Both the position numbers and the translations under genes were made by a program. Shown here in pieces: positions 1 through 7,050 of a stretch of 34,571 nucleotides of DNA. Positions within the stretch are counted from its first letter, which is position 1. The number at the start of each line of letters is the position of its first letter. The stretch is from NCBI GenBank assembly GCA_002420305.1, contig DIHT01000153.1:1-34571 (forward strand), written 5' to 3'. The notes under the pieces were generated by a model. The model was not told the origin of the DNA, did no database searches, and was given only the letters and a program-made list of their open reading frames with translations. The DNA comes from Akkermansiaceae bacterium UBA5689. Its GTDB lineage: Bacteria > Verrucomicrobiota > Verrucomicrobiia > Verrucomicrobiales > Akkermansiaceae.

Positions 1-69
1 GGGCCAAGCGTGCACTGACAAATGGGGGACTGCTGGACGTCTGGAAGGGCCCTTGATACACCGTTCCAG

Positions 70-1806
70 ATGCATTTTTCACGGTTCACGTCCAGCCTTG
101 CTCTCCTCTCTACCGCCATTTTTGGCTGGTCCAGTCTTTCAGGCGCGGAATGCCCTAATGTTCTCTTTATTGCCATTGACGACCTCAATGACTGGGTGGG
201 TTGCCTCGGGGGGCACCCTCAGGCGCGGACCCCAAACCTCGACCGGCTTGCTGCTTCCGGTCTTCTTTTTACGAATGCGCATTGTCCTGCCCCGGCCTGC
301 AACCCGTCTCGTACGGCAATCTTTACCGGGATCTCTCCTCACCGCTCCGGGCTTTATCGGAATGGACAGAAAATGCGGGAGGTGCTTCCTGCGGCCGAGC
401 TTCTTCCGCGGACCTTTTCCCGGGGAGGATACTGGTCGGCGGGATCAGGCAAGATGCTGCACTATGTCATTGATGCCCGCTCGTGGGACGACTACTTCCC
501 GGCGGCCGAGACAGAGAGCCCCTTTCCCCGGACGCTCTATCCGGACAAGCGGCCCTTGAGTCTGCCGCGGGGTGGGCCGTGGCAGTATATCGAGACGGAT
601 TGGGGCCCACTCGAAGCCACTGATGAGGAATTTGGAGGAGACTATCTCGTCGCCGACTGGGTGGGACGTCAACTGGGGAAGGAGCACAACAAGCCCTTCT
701 TCCTCGCCTGTGGAATCTATCGCCCCCATGAGCCCTGGTTTGTTCCCAAAAAATATTTTGAGGCCTTCCCTCTCGAGGACATCCAACTGCCCCCGGGCTA
801 CCGCAAGGACGATCTTGAAGATCTCCCGGAGGAGGGACAGAGGATGGGCCCTAACCGTTACTTTGCCCATATTCAGTCACAGGGTCTGTGGAAGCAGGCC
901 ATCCAGGGATACTTCGCTTCCATTTATTTTGCGGACACCATGCTGGGACGAGTGATGGAGGCCCTTGAGAAGGGGCCCAATGCGGACAACACCATCGTCG
1001 TGTTGTGGTCTGATCACGGATGGCACCTCGGGGAAAAGCAGCACTGGCAGAAGTTCACGGCTTGGCGGGCCTGCACCCGGGTGCCCCTCATCATGCGGGT
1101 GCCCAAGGGGAGCCCCGGTCTTCCCGGGGGCACAGTCCCGGGGATCTGCACGAGGCCGGTAAGTCTGGTGAGTCTCGCGCCTACCTTGCTTGAACTTTCT
1201 GGTCTGCCCCCTGTGAAGGTTCATGATGGCCAGAGCCTTCGCCCGCTTCTGCAGAATCCCGCCCGGGAGTGGCCGCGTCCGGCCCTCACCTTCCTCGATG
1301 CGCCCGGCAGCTATGGCCTGAGTACGGAGCACTGGCGCTATATTCGTTATGCAGGTGGTGGGGAAGAGCTCTACAATATTCGGGCCGACCCCCACGAGTG
1401 GAATAACCTTGCCCGGGAGGAGGTTTATGGGCCCACCTTGAATCGGTTGCGCGCGCTCGGCCCGAGTGAGTTTGCCCCGTTGAAGCAACCCGCGGTGAGG
1501 AACCTGCCGGCCCTTGGGTGGAGAGAATTGAAGGAGGGAGAAGAGGCTCCTCCTTCCAGACCGGATGGAAACCCCTTCAATATCGTCTTCGTGAATTCGG
1601 GTGACCGGGAGGTGAAGCTCTTCTGGATGAGTAGAGACGGGGGTAGTAAGTTCTATGGTTCGATTGCCCCGGGAGGGCAGCAGCGTCAGCAAACCCGTCC
1701 GGGTGCGATCTGGATGGTTGCGGATGCGACAGAGGGCAAGAACCGGCCGCTGGGATTCTTCGAGGTGGGGGATCGCGCAGCCCGGGCAGTGGTGCCCGGG
1801 CAGTGA
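70..1806 (+). CDS. Exported sulfatase, iduronate-2-sulfatase-like
   Basis: A 578-residue type I sulfatase that would hydrolyse sulfate esters, probably on a sulfated polysaccharide, outside the cytoplasm. Residues 1-26 look like a signal peptide. The metal-binding DD pair is at 37-38. The sulfatase signature CNPSR begins at Cys77, the residue expected to become formylglycine, and the second metal/catalytic element SDHG has Asp315 and His316. The opening (DDLNDW, then GGHPQARTPNLDRL) is typical of the iduronate-2-sulfatase-like group (S1_7 from memory). I chose ATG 70 over ATG 22 because it puts the signal peptide at the N-terminus. The last ~90 residues beyond the catalytic core look like a small beta-rich C-terminal extension of unknown role. 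The gene converges on the channel gene, with 31 bases between the stops. True substrate is unknown; sulfatase identity is secure. Confidence 0.93.
   Translation: MHFSRFTSSLALLSTAIFGWSSLSGAECPNVLFIAIDDLNDWVGCLGGHPQARTPNLDRLAASGLLFTNAHCPAPACNPSRTAIFTGISPHRSGLYRNGQKMREVLPAAELLPRTFSRGGYWSAGSGKMLHYVIDARSWDDYFPAAETESPFPRTLYPDKRPLSLPRGGPWQYIETDWGPLEATDEEFGGDYLVADWVGRQLGKEHNKPFFLACGIYRPHEPWFVPKKYFEAFPLEDIQLPPGYRKDDLEDLPEEGQRMGPNRYFAHIQSQGLWKQAIQGYFASIYFADTMLGRVMEALEKGPNADNTIVVLWSDHGWHLGEKQHWQKFTAWRACTRVPLIMRVPKGSPGLPGGTVPGICTRPVSLVSLAPTLLELSGLPPVKVHDGQSLRPLLQNPAREWPRPALTFLDAPGSYGLSTEHWRYIRYAGGGEELYNIRADPHEWNNLAREEVYGPTLNRLRALGPSEFAPLKQPAVRNLPALGWRELKEGEEAPPSRPDGNPFNIVFVNSGDREVKLFWMSRDGGSKFYGSIAPGGQQRQQTRPGAIWMVADATEGKNRPLGFFEVGDRAARAVVPGQ
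1780..1801. repeat. GC-rich inverted repeat at sulfatase 3' end
   Basis: The self-palindromic octamer GCCCGGGC occurs at 1780-1787 and again at 1794-1801, separated by six bases. Each copy is followed by AGTG, so this is also a 12-base direct repeat. It lies in the last codons of the sulfatase, just before the convergent junction. The RNA could form a very stable hairpin, but no T-run follows, so a terminator role is only a guess. Confidence 0.4.
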
Positions 1807-1837
1807 GGAAACTTCTTGGAAGGTTGGCCTGCGGGGA

Positions 1838-2731
1838 TCAGCTCAGCTTCTCCAGTTCCTCCGAGAGTTCGGCAACCTTCGTGCGCAGGCTGGCGATGCG
1901 CGCCTCGCGCTGGATCTGGTCGTCTCCCTCCCCGCCCTGGCTCAACAGTTCGTGCAGCCGGCGGTCGGCGACCTCTTTCTGGGCTTCGTCCATTCCGTTG
2001 ATGATCACCCCAATGACGAGGTTGAGCATGATCATGGTCCCCACGAGAACAAAGGAGACGAAATAGAACGCCCCGAGGAAGGGCTGGGCCTTAGGGACGA
2101 CAGTCTGTCCTTCAATGGACTGGTTGTATCCCTCGTAGACGTCGGAGCCGAACATTTGAAGATACATCACGTCGGTCCAGTCCTCGAGGGTGACGACTCG
2201 GAAGAGAGAGAGCATGGAAGTCCACAAGCCCCCGAAATGAACCGGGTCGTTGGCGCCAAAGAGCATGGTCCCTGCCACCGCATAGATATAGAAGACGAGA
2301 AAGAGCAGGATGCTGACATAGAACATCGAGGGCAGGCAGCGCAGAAGAGCGGAAACGATGAGCTGCAGGCGGGGGATCACGGAGACGAGGCGCAGCGTCC
2401 GGAAGAGCCGGAACAGGCGCAGGACGGGGGCGAACCCTCCGCCAAAGGGTACGAAGCAGACCGCCACGATAAGAAAATCAAAGACGTTCCAGCCGTCGCA
2501 GAAAAAGCGCCACGGTTTTGGGGCCGCCGCGGTCATTTTGAGGACGATCTCGGCCACAAAGATGTAGAGAACGATGTTATTGAGGACCTCGATTGTCGAT
2601 CCGAGCTCGGCCATCAGAGAAGCACTGGTCTCCATCCCGACAAGGATGCCTGCGAAAACGATGACCGTTATGATAAATCCGGTGAACCAGGGAGCCTCGA
2701 CGATACGGCGGCAGAAATCAGGAATGTTCAC
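1838..2731 (-). CDS. Voltage-gated cation channel, NaChBac-like
   Basis: A 297-residue six-helix ion transport protein that would form a homotetrameric channel in the inner membrane. S1 is about residues 14-34 and S2 about 50-68. S4 carries Arg105, Arg108, Arg111 and Arg114 at three-residue spacing, the voltage-sensor pattern. The pore has the selectivity filter TLEDWTD at 181-187, followed by a pore-S6 linker longer than usual and S6 at about 219-245. Residues ~274-296 form a heptad-like coiled coil, as in bacterial sodium channels. Sodium channels of this family usually have LESW in the filter; here the second position is Asp and an extra Asp sits at the end, features associated with calcium permeability. 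The start is GTG, because an in-frame TAG lies a few codons upstream and no ATG intervenes. It sits 75 bases downstream of the GH16 gene on the same strand. Confidence 0.93.
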   Translation of the reverse strand: MNIPDFCRRIVEAPWFTGFIITVIVFAGILVGMETSASLMAELGSTIEVLNNIVLYIFVAEIVLKMTAAAPKPWRFFCDGWNVFDFLIVAVCFVPFGGGFAPVLRLFRLFRTLRLVSVIPRLQLIVSALLRCLPSMFYVSILLFLVFYIYAVAGTMLFGANDPVHFGGLWTSMLSLFRVVTLEDWTDVMYLQMFGSDVYEGYNQSIEGQTVVPKAQPFLGAFYFVSFVLVGTMIMLNLVIGVIINGMDEAQKEVADRRLHELLSQGGEGDDQIQREARIASLRTKVAELSEELEKLS

Positions 2732-2806
2732 GATGCTGGAGAGGTATGGGATAGCACCCTACGACGAATTTGCTTCCAAGTCGAGGCACTGGGGTGTGCT
2801 GAAGTT

Positions 2807-3910
2807 CTATGGCTTCTGGTAGACTCGAACCCAGTCAACCTGCATGGACTGGGGGAACTGAGTAAAGTCGTAAAGTTCGTTAGGGCGCTTCTTGTCTGGT
2901 CCGGGGTCCTCCGGCCCCCAGACCCCGAAATAGTTGCCCCCAATGGCAAGGTTCAGGATGAGGTAGAAGGGATAGTTCCGATAGATCTTCTTTCCTCCGA
3001 ACCGAGTGTGATCGCCAAGTTTTAACCCGGGTCCCCACTCCTTGCCATCGAGCATGAAGATTAGTTGGTCGGCTGTCCATTTACATCCGTAGGTATGATA
3101 GCCTGAGACATAGGACTTCTGGCCGGGCTGGGGCTGCAGGGAGCCATCCAGCTTTTGATCTGCGACCCATTGTTTTGGATCGATGGCGCCGTCATAGCGC
3201 CGGTAGTGAGAATACCAGCCGATGTGGCCAACCGTCCACCTCTTGGCACTGGTATGGTAGACTGCTCCCGCGTGGTAGAGGCGGGTGGCCCGCCCGGACA
3301 TTTCCATGATATCGATTTCTCCGCTGTAGGGCCATGTGCTGCGGGCCCATTCGCGTTTCTCGTTGAGGGCGGTCTTGTCCCAGTATCCGTCGTAAGGAGC
3401 AGTGGAGGTCTCGGGCAGCATCCAGAAGGCAGGCCAAACCGGGATTGCGGTTTTCTCGCTCCTGTCAGCGATTGGATTCCTGATCCGGGCCTCCACGATG
3501 CCGTAGGTGAACGAGTGGAGTTCCTCGGTGGTCAATTTGGCGGAGGCAAAGTCCTGGCCGCTGGTCTTTTTTGTCACTGATCCATCCGACTTGTCTCGCA
3601 GCGGGTAGATTGCTCCGGGGTCATAGTGGGCGGTAACGGTCAAGCGACCCTCCTTTACCCGGAAGGTCCGTCCTTCGGCATCGAGATAGGCTTGAGCTTC
3701 TCCATTCCCGTGTCCATAGGCACCGCGACTGGGATCATCTACCGCGCGCCACTTGCTCCGATCGAGTTTGTTCCCGGAGAATTCGTCTTGCCAGACCAGC
3801 TTATAGTCCGGATGGGACGGGTGTGGGGATCCCGGTCTGGCCCCCTTGACGCCCGGGGAGGGAAGAGCGAGAGCCAGAATGAGAGAGAGAGGCAAGGAGC
3901 GGAAAGGCAC
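2807..3910 (-). CDS. Exported glycoside hydrolase family 16 enzyme
   Basis: A 367-residue GH16 enzyme, a jelly-roll endo-beta-glycanase (laminarinase/lichenase/agarase/carrageenase clan). Residues 1-23 form a signal peptide. The family opening LVWQDEF lies at about 38-44. The active-site motif GEIDIMEMSG carries the nucleophile Glu198, Asp200 and acid/base Glu203; the extra Met gives the beta-bulge ExDxxE form typical of laminarinase-like subfamilies. The C-terminal strand MQVDWVRVYQ is also classical. The start is GTG 3910: an in-frame stop lies four codons upstream. A loop at ~165-195 is longer than in simple lichenases, and the insert YHAGAVYHTSAKR follows the active site. Substrate cannot be fixed from sequence; two sulfatases nearby favour a marine, perhaps sulfated, glycan. 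It is divergent from the second sulfatase. Confidence 0.93.
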   Translation of the reverse strand: MPFRSLPLSLILALALPSPGVKGARPGSPHPSHPDYKLVWQDEFSGNKLDRSKWRAVDDPSRGAYGHGNGEAQAYLDAEGRTFRVKEGRLTVTAHYDPGAIYPLRDKSDGSVTKKTSGQDFASAKLTTEELHSFTYGIVEARIRNPIADRSEKTAIPVWPAFWMLPETSTAPYDGYWDKTALNEKREWARSTWPYSGEIDIMEMSGRATRLYHAGAVYHTSAKRWTVGHIGWYSHYRRYDGAIDPKQWVADQKLDGSLQPQPGQKSYVSGYHTYGCKWTADQLIFMLDGKEWGPGLKLGDHTRFGGKKIYRNYPFYLILNLAIGGNYFGVWGPEDPGPDKKRPNELYDFTQFPQSMQVDWVRVYQKP

Positions 3911-4064
3911 TACGGAAGACTAGCAGTCTCCCAGCGTAGCAACAAGAATCAGGGCTCACTAATCGGTTCTCTTATTGCAGCCCCTTGCTTGCACTCTGCT
4001 ACAAGAGGGGTATTTCTCGGGGGCCGTCCTCTCGTTGCCGCCAACCTTCTCCTCGAAGAAATTC
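3911..4064. promoter_or_regulatory. Divergent promoter region, GH16 / sulfatase
   Basis: These 154 bases separate the GTG of the GH16 gene from the ATG of the second sulfatase, so both promoters must lie here or close by. A TTGC-type -35-like stretch occurs near 3987-3996, but I cannot name a convincing -10 box for either strand. I see no strong palindrome. The shared position suggests joint control of the two polysaccharide-degrading enzymes. Confidence 0.45.
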
Positions 4065-5798
4065 ATGCATCTCCCGCTCCGCCTTCTCATTCTGGCCCTC
4101 GCTCTTTCCATTCTCCTTTATGCGGCTCCGGAGGCTGACGCGAAAGACAGGTCAAACGTGCTTTTTATCGTTTGTGATGATCTGAACGATTACATTGAAA
4201 CACTCGGGGGCCATCCGCAGGCCCGGACACCCAATATCCGCCGGCTGATCGAGTCTGGAGTATCCTTCACCCAGGCCCATTGCAATATCCCAATCTGCAA
4301 CCCGTCACGGGCCAGTTTTCTTACCGGGCTCTACCCCCACACCTCGGGCTGCTACGGCTTCGACCACTGGGACGGTTACGAAGTCCTGAAGAACTCGCGG
4401 ACCCTGATGGCCCATTTCCGGCATCACGGCTATCATGCGCTTGGCACCGGCAAGGTGATGCACAACCGGGGACGGGATCAATGGTCTGAATTTGGCTATC
4501 TCTCCGACTATGGGCCCTTTGCCAATGATGGGCAGAAAAAGGACGTGGCCCACCCGGATATTCCGAGCCCCTTCCGGGACGACTTCGGGGCGGTGGACGG
4601 GTCCTTCGGGCCCCTGCGGAATCTGGAGGGAACCCACTTTACATGGCGCACCGGAAACTGGGCTGGCAAGCGTGAGCTGAAATATCAGTCTGAGACCGAC
4701 CGGGACCCTACCGGGGACGAGCTTAATGCGGCTTGGGCAGTCAAGAAACTTGGGGAACTGGCGGTTTCCGGGAAGCCCTTCCTGATGGGTCTTGGGTTTA
4801 TCCGTCCTCACACTCCCTTGATCGTTCCCCGGAAATACTTCGATCTCTTTCCCCTTGAGTCCATCAAGCTTCCGGAGATCCGTCTCGGAGACATAGAAGA
4901 CACTTTCAAGCATACCCTCGCCCCAGGCAGTGATGACCGCTCCGACGATCGTGGGCATAAGATGTATTCCTCCCTTATCAAGTCCTTCAAGGGAGATCGG
5001 GAGCTGGCTCTACGCAAGTTCATCCAAGCCTATCTCGCCTCTGTAGCTAGTGTGGATGACCTCGTGGGAGAGGTTCTCAAGGTCGTTGAGTCCTCCTCGT
5101 TGAAGGACAACACTATTATCGTTTTCACCTCCGACCACGGCTGGGGGATGGGGGAGAAGGACTACCTCTACAAAAATTCGCTCTGGCAGGAATCCACCCG
5201 GGTGCCCCTGGTTATTCGTGCTCCCGGGGTGGGCAAGGCGGGTGGGGCCTGCCCGCTGCCGGTCTCTCTCGTGGACCTCTACCCGACGCTTCTGGACCTG
5301 TGTGGGTTGTCGGCCGATACTCGCCTCAACCCGAAGGGACGCCCCCTTGATGGATACTCCCTCAAGCCCCTTCTCATGGATCCACAGGAGGGCGCATGGG
5401 ATGGCCCGGAAGCAGCACTTACAGCGCTCTACAAGTGGGCTGATTACTATGATCCAGCTGGGCAGTCCTACTCCCAACGATACCGTGACTGGCGCTATGT
5501 GCGCTACGCCAACGGAAAGGAAGAACTTTACCATACTGCCGAGGATCCCCACGAATGGCACAACCTTGCCAGTAAGTCGGAGCAGGCCGGGAGGCTGCAG
5601 CGTTATCGTAAAGACCTCCTCGGGATCATCCCTTCAAGGCCTCTCTCCGAAGAGCAGAAGGCCACGCGGTGGAAGAACCACTATTTTAAGAAGAATCCGT
5701 CCGCCGACACGAACAGGGATGGGAAGCTCTCATGGCCTGAACTCAACGCTCACCGCGTTAAAAAGGACCCGGCAGGAGACCAGAAGAAGCCGAAATGA
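4065..5798 (+). CDS. Exported sulfatase with C-terminal EF-hand
   Basis: A 577-residue iduronate-2-sulfatase-like enzyme, clearly related to the one at 70-1806. A signal peptide covers about residues 1-26. Metal ligands Asp38 and Asp39 are followed by the CNPSR signature starting at Cys78, the presumed formylglycine, and by SDHG with Asp357 and His358. ATG 4065 is preferred to the in-frame TTG further upstream because it yields a proper signal peptide. The tail differs from the other sulfatase: residues 548-559 read DTNRDGKLSWPE, a complete 12-position EF-hand loop (acidic or Asn at 1, 3 and 5, Gly at 6, hydrophobic at 8, Glu at 12), followed by a Lys-rich end. This may bind calcium and stabilise or anchor the enzyme. 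It is divergent from GH16, which suggests a shared glycan pathway. Confidence 0.93.
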   Translation: MHLPLRLLILALALSILLYAAPEADAKDRSNVLFIVCDDLNDYIETLGGHPQARTPNIRRLIESGVSFTQAHCNIPICNPSRASFLTGLYPHTSGCYGFDHWDGYEVLKNSRTLMAHFRHHGYHALGTGKVMHNRGRDQWSEFGYLSDYGPFANDGQKKDVAHPDIPSPFRDDFGAVDGSFGPLRNLEGTHFTWRTGNWAGKRELKYQSETDRDPTGDELNAAWAVKKLGELAVSGKPFLMGLGFIRPHTPLIVPRKYFDLFPLESIKLPEIRLGDIEDTFKHTLAPGSDDRSDDRGHKMYSSLIKSFKGDRELALRKFIQAYLASVASVDDLVGEVLKVVESSSLKDNTIIVFTSDHGWGMGEKDYLYKNSLWQESTRVPLVIRAPGVGKAGGACPLPVSLVDLYPTLLDLCGLSADTRLNPKGRPLDGYSLKPLLMDPQEGAWDGPEAALTALYKWADYYDPAGQSYSQRYRDWRYVRYANGKEELYHTAEDPHEWHNLASKSEQAGRLQRYRKDLLGIIPSRPLSEEQKATRWKNHYFKKNPSADTNRDGKLSWPELNAHRVKKDPAGDQKKPK

Positions 5799-5924
5799 GA
5801 ATATCCGCACCGACAAAAGGCCTCGTGCTTGGTGCCGTTTATCGAGTGTCGTGAAGCGAGCATCGGAAACGATCGGGAGTTTGGTGGCTCGACTCCGGGG
5901 CAGGAATACGGGAAGTTCCGGGGA

Positions 5925-7037
5925 ATGATGAGAAGAGTGCTCCTCGGGCTGTTCGCTACCGCATTGGTAGTGATGGCCTGTCAGGTCCCTGTCTTTCGCT
6001 TCGCATTGGAGCGCTGGCCGGCGGACCAGTTTGCGCTAGTAGTGACTTCGGAGGGCGAGTTGGCCGGAGCGATCGGGGAGGCCTTGGAGGCCCTCGAGGA
6101 GGAGCTGAAGGGTGATAGCCAGGCGATCAACCTGACGGTCCAGCGAGTGAACCTTGCGACTCTCACGGATACCGAGCTGGTTTCCCTGCCGGCGCTTGAG
6201 CATGCGGGGGAGGGTCCCACCCTGATCCTGATGCCACCAGCGAGCTGGAAGAGCCGGACGCCAGTCTGGACCGGGGAGGCTACGGTGAAGAATTTGTCTG
6301 GTCTGTTAGATTCCCCATTGCGGCAGCGCTGTGGCTCGCATCTGCTGAATGGTGCGTCGGCGGTTTGGGTGCTGGTGGAATCTGGAGACGCGACGAAGGA
6401 TGCCGCCGCCCGGGAGGTGATGGAGGCCGGGGTGAAGGAGGCAGAGGCTACTTTGGAGATTCCGGAGGGGGTGATCCGGCGGGAGGATTTCAACAAGGAG
6501 TTCGAGAATATTGACCCGGACAATATCCTTCGTTCGGGGATTCCTCTTAAGATCGAATTCGCGACGGAGGTGGTCTCTGCAGATGACCCGGAGGAGGTTC
6601 TCTTCCTCTCGATGCTGATGCGTTCAGGCAACCGAACCCCGGGAGAGCCCCTGCTGGTGCCCTTGTTTGGACGGGGCCGGACCTTCGGAGGACTCACCGC
6701 GTCCCAGATGACCCCGGAGCGCATTGTGGCAGCTAGTGAGTATTTGTGCGGGGCTTGTTCGTGTCAGGTGAAGGAAGGCAACCCCGGCTACGACCTGCTC
6801 TTCCGCCGGAACTGGGATCGTCTGCTTGAGGTGGAGGAAATCACTGCGGACAGTGCAATCATCCAGCGCAATCTCGACCGGGTGCTCTTTGACCCAGAGG
6901 AGCCCGGAGAGGCGGGTCCCGTCGAAGAGGTGCGGGATCACAAGCCGCTCCTGATCGGGCTGGTGGTCTTCAACCTGGTAGCCTTTGGAGCGCTGAGTTG
7001 TTTGCGGCGCCGTCATCGGCTCCGCGAGTCTTCCTGA
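5925..7037 (+). CDS. Unrecognised two-ended membrane protein with CxxCxC
   Basis: I do not recognise the family of this 370-residue protein. Residues 1-24 are a hydrophobic export signal or membrane anchor; Cys19 follows VVMA, which could be a weak lipobox. The middle is soluble, alpha/beta in character and acidic. Cys275, Cys278 and Cys280 form a tight CxxCxC cluster that could bind metal or form disulfides, followed by VKEGNPGYDLL. Residues ~341-360 are a clear transmembrane helix with an Arg-rich tail, suggesting a periplasmic domain held at the C-terminus. The first of two adjacent ATGs (5925, 5928) is chosen, since the longer reading from GTG-like or ATG codons further upstream adds 32 residues without signal-peptide character. 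It converges on the M1 peptidase with only 13 bases between stops. Confidence 0.75.
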   Translation: MMRRVLLGLFATALVVMACQVPVFRFALERWPADQFALVVTSEGELAGAIGEALEALEEELKGDSQAINLTVQRVNLATLTDTELVSLPALEHAGEGPTLILMPPASWKSRTPVWTGEATVKNLSGLLDSPLRQRCGSHLLNGASAVWVLVESGDATKDAAAREVMEAGVKEAEATLEIPEGVIRREDFNKEFENIDPDNILRSGIPLKIEFATEVVSADDPEEVLFLSMLMRSGNRTPGEPLLVPLFGRGRTFGGLTASQMTPERIVAASEYLCGACSCQVKEGNPGYDLLFRRNWDRLLEVEEITADSAIIQRNLDRVLFDPEEPGEAGPVEEVRDHKPLLIGLVVFNLVAFGALSCLRRRHRLRESS

Positions 7038-7050
7038 GGAACGAGAGACT

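Noticed and set aside
1655..3025. Long plus-strand open frame of 456 codons
   Set aside because: It runs antisense to the channel and GH16 genes, which have clear family motifs. Its product is a low-complexity Asp/Glu/His-rich chain without domains, as expected from the reverse of GC-rich coding DNA.
5799..5924. tRNA-like stretch with ATCG-GAAA-CGAT and GGCTCGACTCC
   Set aside because: The T-loop lacks TTC, no acceptor stem closes it, and no D-arm could be drawn. It is probably just a leader of the next gene.
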